From positions 1 through 52,337 of the forward strand of contig CAZVOD010000023.1 of the NCBI GenBank assembly GCA_964628385.1: a DNA stretch of 52,337 nt. The letters are read 5' to 3'. A model generated the notes under the pieces. The model saw only the letters and a program-made list of their open reading frames with translations, searched no databases and had not been told where the DNA came from. The stretch comes from JANQPA01 sp964628385. GTDB taxonomy: Bacteria; Bacteroidota; Bacteroidia; Chitinophagales; Saprospiraceae. Positions 24,972 through 33,424 of this stretch are shown in pieces; the first letter of the stretch is position 1; every line of letters starts with the position of its first letter. A program made the translations under genes and the position numbers.

Positions 24972-26864
24972 TTAAAGATTAAATCGAATTCCAAATAAAG
25001 CATTAAATCCTAAGGTATTGAACCCAAAGGATTCTACAAAATCAGAATCTGTTATGTTTTTGATATCTGTAAAGAAAGTCAGTTTTTCATTAGGCAATTG
25101 GTATTGTGCATAGAAATTTGCCAGAAAATAACGGTCCAGCAAGACGTCTTCCCCAATGAAATTGTTATCTGGATTGAAAAATAAGTCATTTCTATCTCCC
25201 AAATATTGCAGTTGCAGTTCAAAAGATAAACGATTTACGGGACGATAAGAAATGATACCCTTAATACTATGTTCTGGTCTTCTAATCAGATTGTTGAACG
25301 TCGTATCCTGACCGTTTCCAAGTGGAGTAGTAACCTGACCGGTTACGTAGTTGTACTGAGCCGTTAAGCTTAATTTCCTACTTAGCTGCCAGCCAAGCTC
25401 TACATTGATCCCCTGATCGTTTTGTTCATTCTGATTAATGTAACCTGTTGCAAAAGTAAAAGCAATAACATCATTAATTTGACGGTCAAAGAAAGACAGA
25501 CGAGCAAAGAGCTGATCGGCAGCAAAACCATATTGTAAGCCTGCCTCAAAAGATTGACTTGTTTGTGGTATCAAATCTGGATTTGGGCCAAAGGCTCCGT
25601 ACAGTTGCGAAAGATCAGGTGCTTTGAAGCCTGTAGTGAAATTTCCAAATACTTTCACATTATTGGTCAAAAAGTAAGCAGCTGCGATTGACACATTAGA
25701 ATTGCCACCAAATTGAGAATGGTTATTGTAGCGGTACCCTAATTCTACGTTTAGCCGATCAAAGGAAGCTAATAAACTCGCAAATGGACTGAAAATCTGA
25801 TCCGAAGGATCTATCTCTGTGGCAGCAGTATCCAGCATTTGATTATTCTGGAAATTAATCCCGGCTGTAAAATCAATATTATCAGCAATAGGATAGCTCC
25901 CCCAGGCTTCTACGTTATGAAAACGCCCCTGAAATTCGCTAACTCCAAAAGATGAATTGAAAATCCGGTCCGTACTAATAAAACCATAATTAAAGTTAGC
26001 CTTGAACTTCTCCTTACGGTATTCAACAATAGCTCCAGAATTAATCAATTGAGATTCGTAAGTATTATCGTTATCTACAAAAGAACCGCCATCAAAATCT
26101 CCCTGATAATCAGTATATCTGAAAAAAGGCTTGATTTTTAGAGCATCTGAAGCCTGGATGCCAAAATTACTCTGGACGTTCAAAATGTTAATACCGTCGT
26201 CATCAAAATCTGTAGTTGTACCAGGATTGGTAGCTTCCGATATGCCATCTGTCTGGAAGTTATTGACATTAATATTGTAGTCTAATACGCCCAATTTACC
26301 GTTGGCTCCCAGACTTCCATTGAAGGTGTTCAGCGAACCATAAGCTGCATTTCCACTGATGTTCAGTGGAGAATCTCCCGATTTTCTGGTAATGATATTG
26401 ATCACTCCACTTATGGCACTAGAACCATATAAAGTAGACTGGCTCCCTCTTAAGATTTCAATCCGTTCAATTTGAGACAGCGGTAAAAGTCTAAGGTCAA
26501 AAGAGCTACCGACGCCGGATGGGTCGATCAGGGGCTGACCATCTATCAGAATTAAAGTGTATGCACCGCCTGCTCCATTAATAAAAACAGTCTTGTCTTT
26601 TCCCGGGTTGCTGTATGCGCCGTTGATAGTTAGACCAGACTGTTGTTGCAAAAGCTGCGGAAGGTCTTTTCCCAGGTTCTGGTCAATCGTCTGACGATTG
26701 ATCACCTTTATGGGTTTGACCGTTTCTTTGAGTGTAGTAGGAATTTTGGAGTGGGTTACCACTACTTGCTCAATATCAAGCGTATCAGCTATTCCCTCAG
26801 TTTGAGCTGCAAGGTTGGTCGCTACAATTAACATAAGCAAGATTAAAAATAAGTGTCTGCTCAT
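24972..26864 (-). CDS. btuB: BtuB-like TonB-dependent receptor
   Basis: A 630-aa outer-membrane receptor: signal peptide ending LAAQ, a TonB-box-like stretch (DIEQVVVTHSK, residues about 30-40), a plug domain with IEILRGSQSTLYGSSAISGVINI, and a C-terminal beta-barrel ending in FGIRFNL (final hydrophobic residue). The length equals that of BtuB and the gene lies directly behind a cobalamin riboswitch, so the likely cargo is cobalamin or a precursor corrinoid. First gene of the leftward B12 operon; no SusD partner is present. Confidence 0.92.
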   Translation of the reverse strand: MSRHLFLILLMLIVATNLAAQTEGIADTLDIEQVVVTHSKIPTTLKETVKPIKVINRQTIDQNLGKDLPQLLQQQSGLTINGAYSNPGKDKTVFINGAGGAYTLILIDGQPLIDPSGVGSSFDLRLLPLSQIERIEILRGSQSTLYGSSAISGVINIITRKSGDSPLNISGNAAYGSLNTFNGSLGANGKLGVLDYNINVNNFQTDGISEATNPGTTTDFDDDGINILNVQSNFGIQASDALKIKPFFRYTDYQGDFDGGSFVDNDNTYESQLINSGAIVEYRKEKFKANFNYGFISTDRIFNSSFGVSEFQGRFHNVEAWGSYPIADNIDFTAGINFQNNQMLDTAATEIDPSDQIFSPFASLLASFDRLNVELGYRYNNHSQFGGNSNVSIAAAYFLTNNVKVFGNFTTGFKAPDLSQLYGAFGPNPDLIPQTSQSFEAGLQYGFAADQLFARLSFFDRQINDVIAFTFATGYINQNEQNDQGINVELGWQLSRKLSLTAQYNYVTGQVTTPLGNGQDTTFNNLIRRPEHSIKGIISYRPVNRLSFELQLQYLGDRNDLFFNPDNNFIGEDVLLDRYFLANFYAQYQLPNEKLTFFTDIKNITDSDFVESFGFNTLGFNALFGIRFNL

Positions 26865-27026
26865 TTTTTAATTTTAAAATTTAAAAAAAATAAGCTGAAC
26901 GGGAAGTATGGTTGGAATGAGCAAAGATACGCATATCGGTCTTCTGCTTTTCAAAAGCAGTAAGTCGACATGAAGTTAGTATAAGTGCGCATTCACGACC
27001 TTTCACCCGAAAGCCTGAATGAAAAA

Positions 27027-27192
27027 TACTGGCAGGTCTTCTGGCTTGCTCCACTTTTCGGCGCCTTCCCAATCAGTTAAGATCAGTGGCTTAATGCCGA
27101 AAGCGTTTTAATGAGCTTACAGCAGCGGGGACTGCTCCGGATTTTCACCGGATTCCCTTTTAAGATTTACAAAAAATAGTAAATCACCAGTA
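27027..27192 (-). promoter_or_regulatory. Cobalamin riboswitch (AdoCbl type)
   Basis: On the minus strand the B12 box reads AGCCAGAAGACCTGCC, and the upstream core GGTGAAAATCC, AGTCCCCGCTGCTGTAA, CCACTG and GGGAAGGCG is all present and in order. A P1 stem is formed by TACTGG (27192-27187) with CCAGTA (27032-27027), which sets the borders. It lies about 160 bases upstream of the btuB-like start, so a long leader follows; a hairpin built on CTGCTTTT/AAAAGCAG at 26944-26960 may be part of the expression platform. Ligand binding would be expected to shut off the operon. Confidence 0.93.
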
Positions 27193-27371
27193 GGGTAAAG
27201 ATAAACCTAATTTAGAAATTCTGTAATTTTAGGCCGTTATCTTTACTGGACCTCCATCGGGATTGTTGGTAACTTCGTGGAGGAATATTTTCGGAATAGG
27301 TAAGAGTCAAATAATTAGTACTTTACAGACTTTTAATTTAAATATTAATAAAATTAAAATACAATAATCGT

Positions 27372-27908
27372 ATGAGATTGTATCGACTAGCATTTTCAAC
27401 TATTGTTTTACTTGGCATTTTAGGTTGTACTGATAATCAGCAGAAGATAGAAGAAGTGAATGAATCTTTGGAGTCTTGGACGGAGGTGTCCAATGAGATG
27501 GCTAATTTTGATACCAAAGTTACGCAGCTCAAAAACCAGTGGAAAACCTACTACGATCAAATGCAAGTGCCAGAAGAAGAGCTTGAGGGCATGGATTTTG
27601 ATCTTAAAAATAAGCTTACCTACTATACAGATCAGTTTTTTGAATTGGGTGGGAGGATAAAAAAGCTGGAGGTTGATTTTGGAAACTATATGGCTTCCTG
27701 GCAGGCTAAAGCCAGTGAATATTATAGCTTAAAAAGTCGCCTGGAAAAGAAGGATGATATCGAAGCTTTAGATAGCCGCATAAAAAAGATGCAGGAGGAG
27801 ATGAGTACTGCCAAAAAGGATTTTGAATATTGGCAAAAGACTTACAACACAATTGATCAGGAATTGGACAGTCAATTTGATAATTTTCAGGAAATCAGAA
27901 AATCATAA
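27372..27908 (+). CDS. Coiled-coil lipoprotein of unknown function
   Basis: A 178-aa putative lipoprotein: signal peptide with lipobox LGILGC (Cys near residue 19), then an almost purely helical, heptad-rich chain with many Glu, Lys and Gln residues. Two coiled-coil blocks (about 25-75 and 85-170) are separated by a short break near FDLKNKLTYYTD. I recognise no family. It converges with the metallo-hydrolase gene (6 bases apart). Confidence 0.75.
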   Translation: MRLYRLAFSTIVLLGILGCTDNQQKIEEVNESLESWTEVSNEMANFDTKVTQLKNQWKTYYDQMQVPEEELEGMDFDLKNKLTYYTDQFFELGGRIKKLEVDFGNYMASWQAKASEYYSLKSRLEKKDDIEALDSRIKKMQEEMSTAKKDFEYWQKTYNTIDQELDSQFDNFQEIRKS

Positions 27909-27914
27909 AGCTAT

Positions 27915-28742
27915 TCAGATAATTATTTCTATACCGTCTTTAGCCAGTTGACAGCAGGGGAAATATTGCTGACATTTCTCTTCTAGCTGGTCCAAGAAAT
28001 CATCATCGTGGTCGGGATCATGGTGAGTTAAGTAAAGCTGCTTGACGTTAGCCTGTTTAGCAACTTCTACGGCTTGCTCCCAGCTACTATGCCCCCAACC
28101 TCCACGAAAGGAGAGCTTTTCAGGAGTGAAATGAGCTTCGTGAATAAGCACATCAGCATTTCTTGATAATTCCACAACCCTTTGATCGATAGTTTCGCCG
28201 TGTTCAATGTCTGTACAAAATACAAAGGATTTACCATTTTCTGTATCAAATCGGAAGCTGTAGGCATCTCCGGGATGTTGATGCTTGAGCACCGTAATTA
28301 CTTTGTTTTTCCAGATAATTTTCTCCCCTTGCATGTATTCAAAACTAAAGCGAGCACCCATCTTATCGAGTGGTATGGGAAAATAAGCTGATTGCATCTG
28401 AGTTTTGAAAAGAGAAGGAACATCAAGCCTTTTGCGTTCTTCGCCTATGGCATGAATGCAGATGTGAAAATCAGGATCATAAGCAGGTCCAAAAAACGGA
28501 AATCCCTGGATGTGATCCCAATGAAAGTGGGTAAAGAAAATGGTCAACTCACAATTAGGAATAGCTGCTTTCTTTTTAAGCAAATCTTTTCCTAATTGTC
28601 TAATTCCCGTGCCTGCATCACAAATCGATAAATTGCCATCATCAAATTCGAACAGCAGGCAAGTAGTGTTTCCTCCGTATCCTATAAAATGAGGATCACA
28701 AACGGGAATAGAACCACGAGTACCATAAAAAGTAATTTTCAT
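27915..28742 (-). CDS. Metallo-beta-lactamase-fold hydrolase
   Basis: A 275-aa cytosolic enzyme with the MBL signature FTHFHWDHIQG (HxHxDH), an upstream GGNTTC segment and later His residues in LIHEAHFT and LTHHDPDHDD; these bind two metals. The N-terminal FYGTRGSIPV motif is typical of PhnP/RNase Z-like cyclic phosphodiesterases, which act on cyclic nucleotides or phosphonate cyclic esters. The actual substrate is unclear. No operon partner is evident. Confidence 0.88.
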   Translation of the reverse strand: MKITFYGTRGSIPVCDPHFIGYGGNTTCLLFEFDDGNLSICDAGTGIRQLGKDLLKKKAAIPNCELTIFFTHFHWDHIQGFPFFGPAYDPDFHICIHAIGEERKRLDVPSLFKTQMQSAYFPIPLDKMGARFSFEYMQGEKIIWKNKVITVLKHQHPGDAYSFRFDTENGKSFVFCTDIEHGETIDQRVVELSRNADVLIHEAHFTPEKLSFRGGWGHSSWEQAVEVAKQANVKQLYLTHHDPDHDDDFLDQLEEKCQQYFPCCQLAKDGIEIII

Positions 28743-29056
28743 TGAGCTCCGTTATGCTTGGTAGATAAACATTGACTGGGTCAAAATACCAAGCTTATCT
28801 AACTAATCAAAACGAGGCTTCATTTTAAACTGTTAAACAGCAAAAATTCTTAGAAGCTGTTTGAATTTGGTTTTTGAAACCTGTTAGAGTGGGTTTTGCG
28901 TCTAATTGAGGCGCCAAAACCGGAGTTTAGCAGCGCTAAATGAGGATTTTGGTAACGAAAAGTAGCCGCAAAAGACGCCTAACAGGATCGAAGGATTAAA
29001 GTCAAACAGCTTCTTACTACTTGAAAGGGTAGTCAACGGAATTTGTAATACGATGA
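28743..29056. other. 314-base intergenic region
   Basis: Apart from the 163-bp palindromic element at 28852-29014 described separately, it holds the start region of the leftward metallo-hydrolase gene, with no clear -7 box, and the 3' end of the Cys-rich gene. I see no other gene. Confidence 0.6.
28852..29014. mobile_element. MITE-like palindromic element, 163 bp
   Basis: The ends are exact 13-bp inverted repeats: AGAAGCTGTTTGA at 28852-28864 and its complement at 29002-29014. Inside are further paired blocks: CCTGTTAG (28880-28887) with 28979-28986, CCAAAACC-type (28914-28921) with 28944-28952, and a central hairpin TTTAGC/AGC/GCTAAA at 28926-28940. The whole element can fold into one long branched hairpin. 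It has no reading frame of note, so it would be a non-autonomous element or a large repeat. No second copy was noticed in the window, so transposition is inferred from structure alone. Confidence 0.6.
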
Positions 29057-29284
29057 TTAATTAAAGATACCGAATCGCCTTGGGCATCTTTTACACTGTT
29101 TGCCTTTTCTATATTTCTTACAACACTTTTTCTTGGGACCTTTACCGTCAATTAGTATTTGCTCTGGTAATTCTATCAGGTTCTTTTCTGGAAGTACCAC
29201 TCTTGTGTAGTTATACTTGCAAGCACATCCATCACCACAGCCTAATGTCGTTTCTGTTATTTTTTTCTCTAATGTTTCGTTCAT
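29057..29284 (-). CDS. 75-aa Cys-rich protein with basic tail
   Basis: A small protein with seven Cys: C16, C20, C22 near the N-terminus and C54, C55, C64, C67 in a Lys/Arg-rich tail (KKKCCKKYRKGKQCKRCPRR). The spacing suggests metal binding or disulfides. No signal peptide. It lies 13 bases downstream of another Cys-containing gene on the same strand, with which it probably forms an operon. I do not recognise the family; short Bacteroidota proteins with such CC...C..C basic tails exist. Confidence 0.65.
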   Translation of the reverse strand: MNETLEKKITETTLGCGDGCACKYNYTRVVLPEKNLIELPEQILIDGKGPKKKCCKKYRKGKQCKRCPRRFGIFN

Positions 29285-29297
29285 CTCAGCTTATTGG

Positions 29298-29651
29298 TCA
29301 GTTATCACTATACAAAAATTTGGGCTGAAGGACGCAATTACAATTTTCACACCGGTTTAGTTGTAAGATAGAGCGGTTATATTCCATCAGAATTCGCGCT
29401 AACTTTTCTGTACGACAGTTGCGGCTAATACATTTTTTGAAAAATACATTGGGCTTCTGTGAATCAGTATAGATCAAATTAGCTTCCCAGTGATCTCCTT
29501 TCCACTCCACTTGCTCCACAATAACAGTATGCTCATTGGGATCCGGCTCCATCATTAGAGTTGCTTCCACTGCATCCACATAATTAAGATTTTTGTTGGT
29601 TTCTACCTCCACCAAAGCTGCTCTTGCTAATCTTTTCAGTGTTCTTCTCAT
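29298..29651 (-). CDS. 117-aa conserved-looking protein with C-terminal Cys cluster
   Basis: A 117-aa cytosolic protein. The first 20 residues are basic (MRRTLKRLARAALVEVE), the middle is beta-rich (HTVIVEQVEWKGDHWEANLIY) and Cys occur as CISRNC and CENCNC near the end, possibly a metal site. Family not recognised. It is upstream of the 75-aa Cys-rich gene with 13 bases between them. Confidence 0.6.
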   Translation of the reverse strand: MRRTLKRLARAALVEVETNKNLNYVDAVEATLMMEPDPNEHTVIVEQVEWKGDHWEANLIYTDSQKPNVFFKKCISRNCRTEKLARILMEYNRSILQLNRCENCNCVLQPKFLYSDN

Positions 29652-29784
29652 CTTAAAATTGGTATTGATTCTTCACTTTGTCTTCTATTCTAATAATACA
29701 AATATAAGGCTTTTCAAGTTTATTTAGATTAAATACAAACAGCTATACAAAAAAAACAATATAGATAACTATATATTAGACTGT

Positions 29785-29815
29785 GAAAAAAATGCCCACA
29801 ACAAAGTAGGCATTT
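29785..29815 (-). terminator. Terminator of the Dps gene
   Basis: On the minus strand a 7-bp stem AAATGCC/GGCATTT (29815-29790) with a 12-base loop is followed by a run of seven T, 20 bases past the Dps stop: a standard intrinsic terminator. Confidence 0.8.
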
Positions 29816-29835
29816 CTTATTTCATACTAAAACGA

Positions 29836-30342
29836 TTACGCTAAATGAGATCTTATTATCCAGGCCATTTTTTCATGGTCTTCCATGAGTGCAGTAAGGA
29901 AGTCACTTGTTCCGGCATCCTTGTATGTGTCCAGTGTTTCCTCCACATCGTGTCTTAACACCTTGGTGATCATCTCGTGATCGACAAGAATATTCTGCAA
30001 CATTTTGACAGCATCGCCATCAAGGTGACCGCTTTCCTGAAGTCTGGCATGGTTCTTAAAAGCTTCCATAGCTCCCAGCGAATAGTGCCCTAAACTGCGT
30101 ACACGCTCTGCAATATTATCAATTCGCTCTTCGAGCTTTTCGTACTGTTCCTGGAATAATTCATGCAGAGGAGCAAAAAACATACCCTGAACGTTCCAAT
30201 GATAGTTTCTAAGTTTTACATATAAAATGTGCTCGTCAGCTAACAATTGATTGAGTATTTCGGCTACTTTTTTACGGTTTTCTGCCGCTATGCCAATGTC
30301 TACTCTGTCTTCTTTAATGCTGGCACTTTTTTGTACGTCCAT
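29836..30342 (-). CDS. dps: Dps-family ferritin-like DNA protection protein
   Basis: A 168-aa protein of the Dps/ferritin-like family that stores iron and protects DNA under oxidative stress or starvation as a dodecamer. The ferroxidase-site residues lie in NYHWNVQG and the following acidic helix (EQYEKLEERIDNIAERVRSLG). I chose the ATG at 30342 (MDVQKSAS) over an in-frame start at 30423, whose 27 extra residues are unlike Dps tails. It is followed by its own terminator. Confidence 0.93.
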   Translation of the reverse strand: MDVQKSASIKEDRVDIGIAAENRKKVAEILNQLLADEHILYVKLRNYHWNVQGMFFAPLHELFQEQYEKLEERIDNIAERVRSLGHYSLGAMEAFKNHARLQESGHLDGDAVKMLQNILVDHEMITKVLRHDVEETLDTYKDAGTSDFLTALMEDHEKMAWIIRSHLA

Positions 30343-30891
30343 ATATACTTTGATTAAGATTAAACAATTAAAATGTAACAAGTGAGTAATGCGTATGTTT
30401 ACCTTTGTCCCTAAGATAGACATATATAAAATCCTTGATGTAAGACAAGAATAGGAATCACTAAAAAAAGCATTAACATTTGTTCTTTTAGGTAGAGTGT
30501 GAACTAATATTAGATAGAAGGATACCTAACTTTAGGTAGGAAGTGATAAAGGTCATCAATTTGTTGCTCATCGATTTCAAAACAGACGCTCTCAAAAAAT
30601 ATACAGGCAAAATACTGGCGGAAGTAGCTCAAATCAGAAATCGCTCTCCGGAAAAAAACAGCCATGGACTTGGTGTACCAGGATAGAAGCCGAGTGAGCA
30701 CCGTCTACTTTTTAATGTCAGAAGAAAACGTAAAAAAGCAAATGTAGCTGCCCTACATGAGTTTTGGTTTTGATGTCGAAGCACTGGCTCCGGAAGGTAT
30801 TTTCCTGGAGGCGATTACCCATCCAAGGGCGTACAGTAATTTTGTCCGTCTTTAAGGGAAATACGTACGCGAAGAAAAACTGTGCCTTACA
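30343..30891. other. 549-base gap, possibly decayed coding sequence
   Basis: No confident gene. In the plus frame that continues into the GTG at 30892, about 60 codons read like protein but are broken by stops at roughly 30748 and 30853. The minus strand has two frames of about 60 codons without recognisable features (30510-30701 and 30718-30900). The part next to 30343 must hold the Dps promoter; I could not define it. A decayed gene is a possibility only. Confidence 0.3.
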
Positions 30892-31254
30892 GTGATCCAT
30901 TTATCAGCTCAACCGTCAGAAGGCATCTGGCATAGTGCAGACTACAAACAGGTGATTGATTTTACCAATGACGGGCGATACAAAATTTTTGGAAAAAACT
31001 TTGTCAAGTATGGCAGGTATAAGCTTAAGGGAACGAAAATATATTTTAAAGAAATAGGAGACGTAGAAGCCTTGCAGCTAGACTTATCCAAAAAGGATAA
31101 AAAAGTATTCACGCTAATTAGGGAAGGCGGACAAAAGCTTACCTTTAAATATTTTGATGAATCAAGCCTCACCCATGAGGAATTCGCCAGAGCTTTAAAG
31201 CTGTATTATATAAGAGATGTTGCTTACGGTGTTGATGTAGCTAAAAACGAATGA
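30892..31254 (+). CDS. Small lipocalin-like beta protein, start uncertain
   Basis: About 120 aa, beginning at a GTG. The core GIWHSADYKQVIDFTNDGRYKIFG... resembles the small lipocalin-like/DUF5640-type domains of Bacteroidota, where a W-x-S pattern is followed by beta strands. The residues just before (LCLTVIHLSAQ) look like the end of a signal peptide cut at SAQ, but the frame is closed by a TAA at 30853 and has no ATG, so the 5' end may be damaged. Treat as a possibly truncated gene. Confidence 0.5.
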   Translation: MIHLSAQPSEGIWHSADYKQVIDFTNDGRYKIFGKNFVKYGRYKLKGTKIYFKEIGDVEALQLDLSKKDKKVFTLIREGGQKLTFKYFDESSLTHEEFARALKLYYIRDVAYGVDVAKNE

Positions 31255-31273
31255 GCTATTCGAATCCTTATAA

Positions 31274-31315
31274 AACAGGCCTGCAGAACTTTAGCTGAAG
31301 TTTCACAGGCCTGTT
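31274..31315. terminator. Bidirectional terminator hairpin
   Basis: AACAGGCCTG (31274-31283) pairs perfectly with 31306-31315, with an inner AACTT/AAGTT stem extending it. It sits between the rightward gene ending at 31254 and the leftward gene ending at 31369 and is flanked by A and T stretches on both sides, fit to stop transcription from either direction. Confidence 0.8.
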
Positions 31316-31368
31316 AAAATTACTATCTGAATACCAAAGTTATATTTTTACTCTTTCAGTTAGCTATT

Positions 31369-31938
31369 TTATTCATCTTTAATAGCCAACTTCGGAATAT
31401 ATTGTTTTTTGTAAGAAGACCAGGGCATTTTCATAAATTGATCTGTAGCGAAATAGGTGGCAATGACCTCGAATTGGTCAGCTGTTTTAAAGCCTATAAT
31501 AGATTGGATAATCTCGAATTCTTCGTCCATAAATACAATGGTCGGATAACTCATCCGGCCTCGGAGCAATTTGACAGCAAAGTCGTGGTAGCCTCGAGGA
31601 CCATTTTTGTGATATTTAAAAGTTTTTCCCTCAAATTCAACATCTTCCTTCTGCTGTGCATCAAATTTTACCGGATAAAAATTATTATTGATATACTGTG
31701 CTATGCCGGCACGATTGAACGTCAATGTATCCATTTTTTTACACCAACCACACCACTTTGTGTAGACATCGAGCAAAATCTTGCGCTTTTCGGTTTTCGA
31801 CCTTTCAACGGCTTCCTCCCAAGTCAACCACTTTACCTTTTGAGTTTCTCCGTATGCTGAATTTTGTGCAATGCTGGTATTCAATAGTCCAAATGAACAG
31901 AAAAGCATCGTACAGAAAAGAAGATGAAACAACTTCAT
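31369..31938 (-). CDS. Exported thioredoxin-like protein with CGWC site
   Basis: A 189-aa periplasmic protein: signal peptide ending SIAQ (residue about 25), then a thioredoxin-fold domain with the redox motif C-G-W-C in YTKWCGWCKKMD, and a cis-Pro region RMSYPTIVFMD. Members of this DUF255/thioredoxin_7-like group reduce or isomerise disulfides in the envelope. The C-terminus (about 160-189) is unassigned. Single gene with its own terminator downstream. Confidence 0.9.
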   Translation of the reverse strand: MKLFHLLFCTMLFCSFGLLNTSIAQNSAYGETQKVKWLTWEEAVERSKTEKRKILLDVYTKWCGWCKKMDTLTFNRAGIAQYINNNFYPVKFDAQQKEDVEFEGKTFKYHKNGPRGYHDFAVKLLRGRMSYPTIVFMDEEFEIIQSIIGFKTADQFEVIATYFATDQFMKMPWSSYKKQYIPKLAIKDE

Positions 31939-32142
31939 AAGCTAAATTTTCATTTCAAATTTATAGCAATCATTCGAAAGACTTTTTTACTTATCCACAT
32001 CTTTTGATAATTCCCCGTTTTGGGCCTTTCGAAGTGTTTTTTATGTAATGTTATTTCAAGAAACAAATAAATTCTGCACAATTTTATACTTCACTTCTAC
32101 TTTAAAGCAAGTTTAACGATTGTGAACCCTATTATTTAGGAG

Positions 32143-33234
32143 TTAGGATAGGTTGGTCAGCTGGTTAGTCGTCTTATTTTCACCGCAATAGTACCAAAGA
32201 ACTTGGTCTGGTCCAAAGTTACGCTTATAGGTAGGCAATACCGGAATAATTGGAGCAGGTAGGCCTCTGATCATTTCATTGTGTCCAATTAATACCCGGG
32301 CTTCATCCCAGAGTTGCTGCTCTAGAAAAGCATTGATCAATTTTACGCCACCTTCTACCATTAATATACCTACTTGGCGTTCGTATAAATGGGAAAGTAA
32401 ATTATGCAACAGCTCATTATCAAACTGCAAAATTAACTTACTCACAGCTTTGTAGTGATCCGGTATAGGCTTATCAGAAGCTGTTACGACCAGGGTAGGG
32501 TAGCCATCGTTGAAAATTTTTAGGTGGCCTGGAAGTGTCATCTTTTCATCCAGCACTATACGCAGTGGTGACTGACCGTGGTACAAACGGTTAGTTAGTG
32601 AGGGATTATCAATTCGGGCCGTGTTGGTACCAATAATTATAGCATCGGCTTCAGCCCGCCATTTGTGAACCAGTCTTTTGGTGTACGGCTGAGTAATCCA
32701 GAATTGTTGTTTGTTGACAGGCGCGAAATAGCCATTAAGAGTCTTGGCAAATTTGAGAAATACATAGGGGCGGCTGTTTTGGACGATCTTTATCCTGCTG
32801 TACGCTAATTCGCGGCCTTGCTTTTCCAAGATTCCCGTAATCACTTCCACTCCGGCTTTTCGAAGTATCGCCACTCCTTTGCCCGCAACTTCCGGCGTAA
32901 CATCCAGGCAGCTAATAACCACCTTTGGAATCTTGTTTTCTACGATCAGGCTGGTGCAGGCAGGCGTCTTACCATAGAAAGTACAGGGCTCAAGTGACAC
33001 ATACAAAGTAGATTCCTTTATTAAGGGTTTTAATGGCCCGAGTACGCTGCTTACTGCGTTTACTTCGGCGTGTGCTCCTCCGTATTTCTGGTGATAACCT
33101 TCGCCAATGATCGTATTATTATGTACCAATACAGCTCCCACCATTGGATTGGGAGCTACTTTTCCCCTACCCAAAATGGCCAGATCGAAACACCTTTGCA
33201 TGAAATGACCCATATTTAAATCAATTTCAGCCAT
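32143..33234 (-). CDS. ribD: Bifunctional riboflavin biosynthesis deaminase/reductase
   Basis: Two-domain enzyme of the riboflavin pathway, 363 aa: residues 1-145 deaminate the pyrimidine of the GTP-derived intermediate and 150-360 reduce its ribose with NADPH. The deaminase zinc site is complete: H55-A-E57 and C84...C93 within EPCTFYGKTPAC. The reductase domain shows VFLKFAKTLNGYFA and MVEGGVKLINAFLEQ. A gene normally found with other rib genes is alone here. Its start is divergent from the AP2-like gene. Confidence 0.95.
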   Translation of the reverse strand: MAEIDLNMGHFMQRCFDLAILGRGKVAPNPMVGAVLVHNNTIIGEGYHQKYGGAHAEVNAVSSVLGPLKPLIKESTLYVSLEPCTFYGKTPACTSLIVENKIPKVVISCLDVTPEVAGKGVAILRKAGVEVITGILEKQGRELAYSRIKIVQNSRPYVFLKFAKTLNGYFAPVNKQQFWITQPYTKRLVHKWRAEADAIIIGTNTARIDNPSLTNRLYHGQSPLRIVLDEKMTLPGHLKIFNDGYPTLVVTASDKPIPDHYKAVSKLILQFDNELLHNLLSHLYERQVGILMVEGGVKLINAFLEQQLWDEARVLIGHNEMIRGLPAPIIPVLPTYKRNFGPDQVLWYYCGENKTTNQLTNLS

Positions 33235-33292
33235 ATTTTATCTATAAAATTTGCCTTTTCGTGTATTTTTTCAAGTTTTATTTTGAACAAGA

Positions 33293-33323
33293 TTTGCACG
33301 CTTGTCAGTAAACTATTATTTTG
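33293..33323 (+). promoter_or_regulatory. Candidate promoter of the AP2/HNH-like gene
   Basis: TTTG at 33293-33296, then exactly 19 bases, then TTATTTTG at 33316-33323, one mismatch from the Bacteroidota -7 consensus. It would give a leader of about 95 bases. On the other strand TATTTTTG at 33333-33326 could serve ribD. Confidence 0.45.
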
Positions 33324-33325
33324 TA

Positions 33326-33333
33326 CAAAAATA
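33326..33333 (-). promoter_or_regulatory. Candidate -7 box for ribD
   Basis: On the minus strand 33333-33326 reads TATTTTTG, an exact TAnnTTTG match, about 92 bases upstream of the ribD start. No clear TTG lies 19 bases further upstream. Confidence 0.35.
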
Positions 33334-33424
33334 TGTCTTTCAAAATTAAATATTGCTCGCGATCGTCCAAGTTGCAATATCATTTTAGCCTAAAAATAAT
33401 TTTTTCACCAAACCTGTAGAAAAC

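Noticed and set aside
26881..27072. 63-codon minus-strand frame
   Set aside because: It lies across the cobalamin riboswitch and its leader, so it is not a gene.
28743..29056. Possible insertion sequence around the palindromic element
   Set aside because: No transposase frame is present; only a non-autonomous element can be argued.
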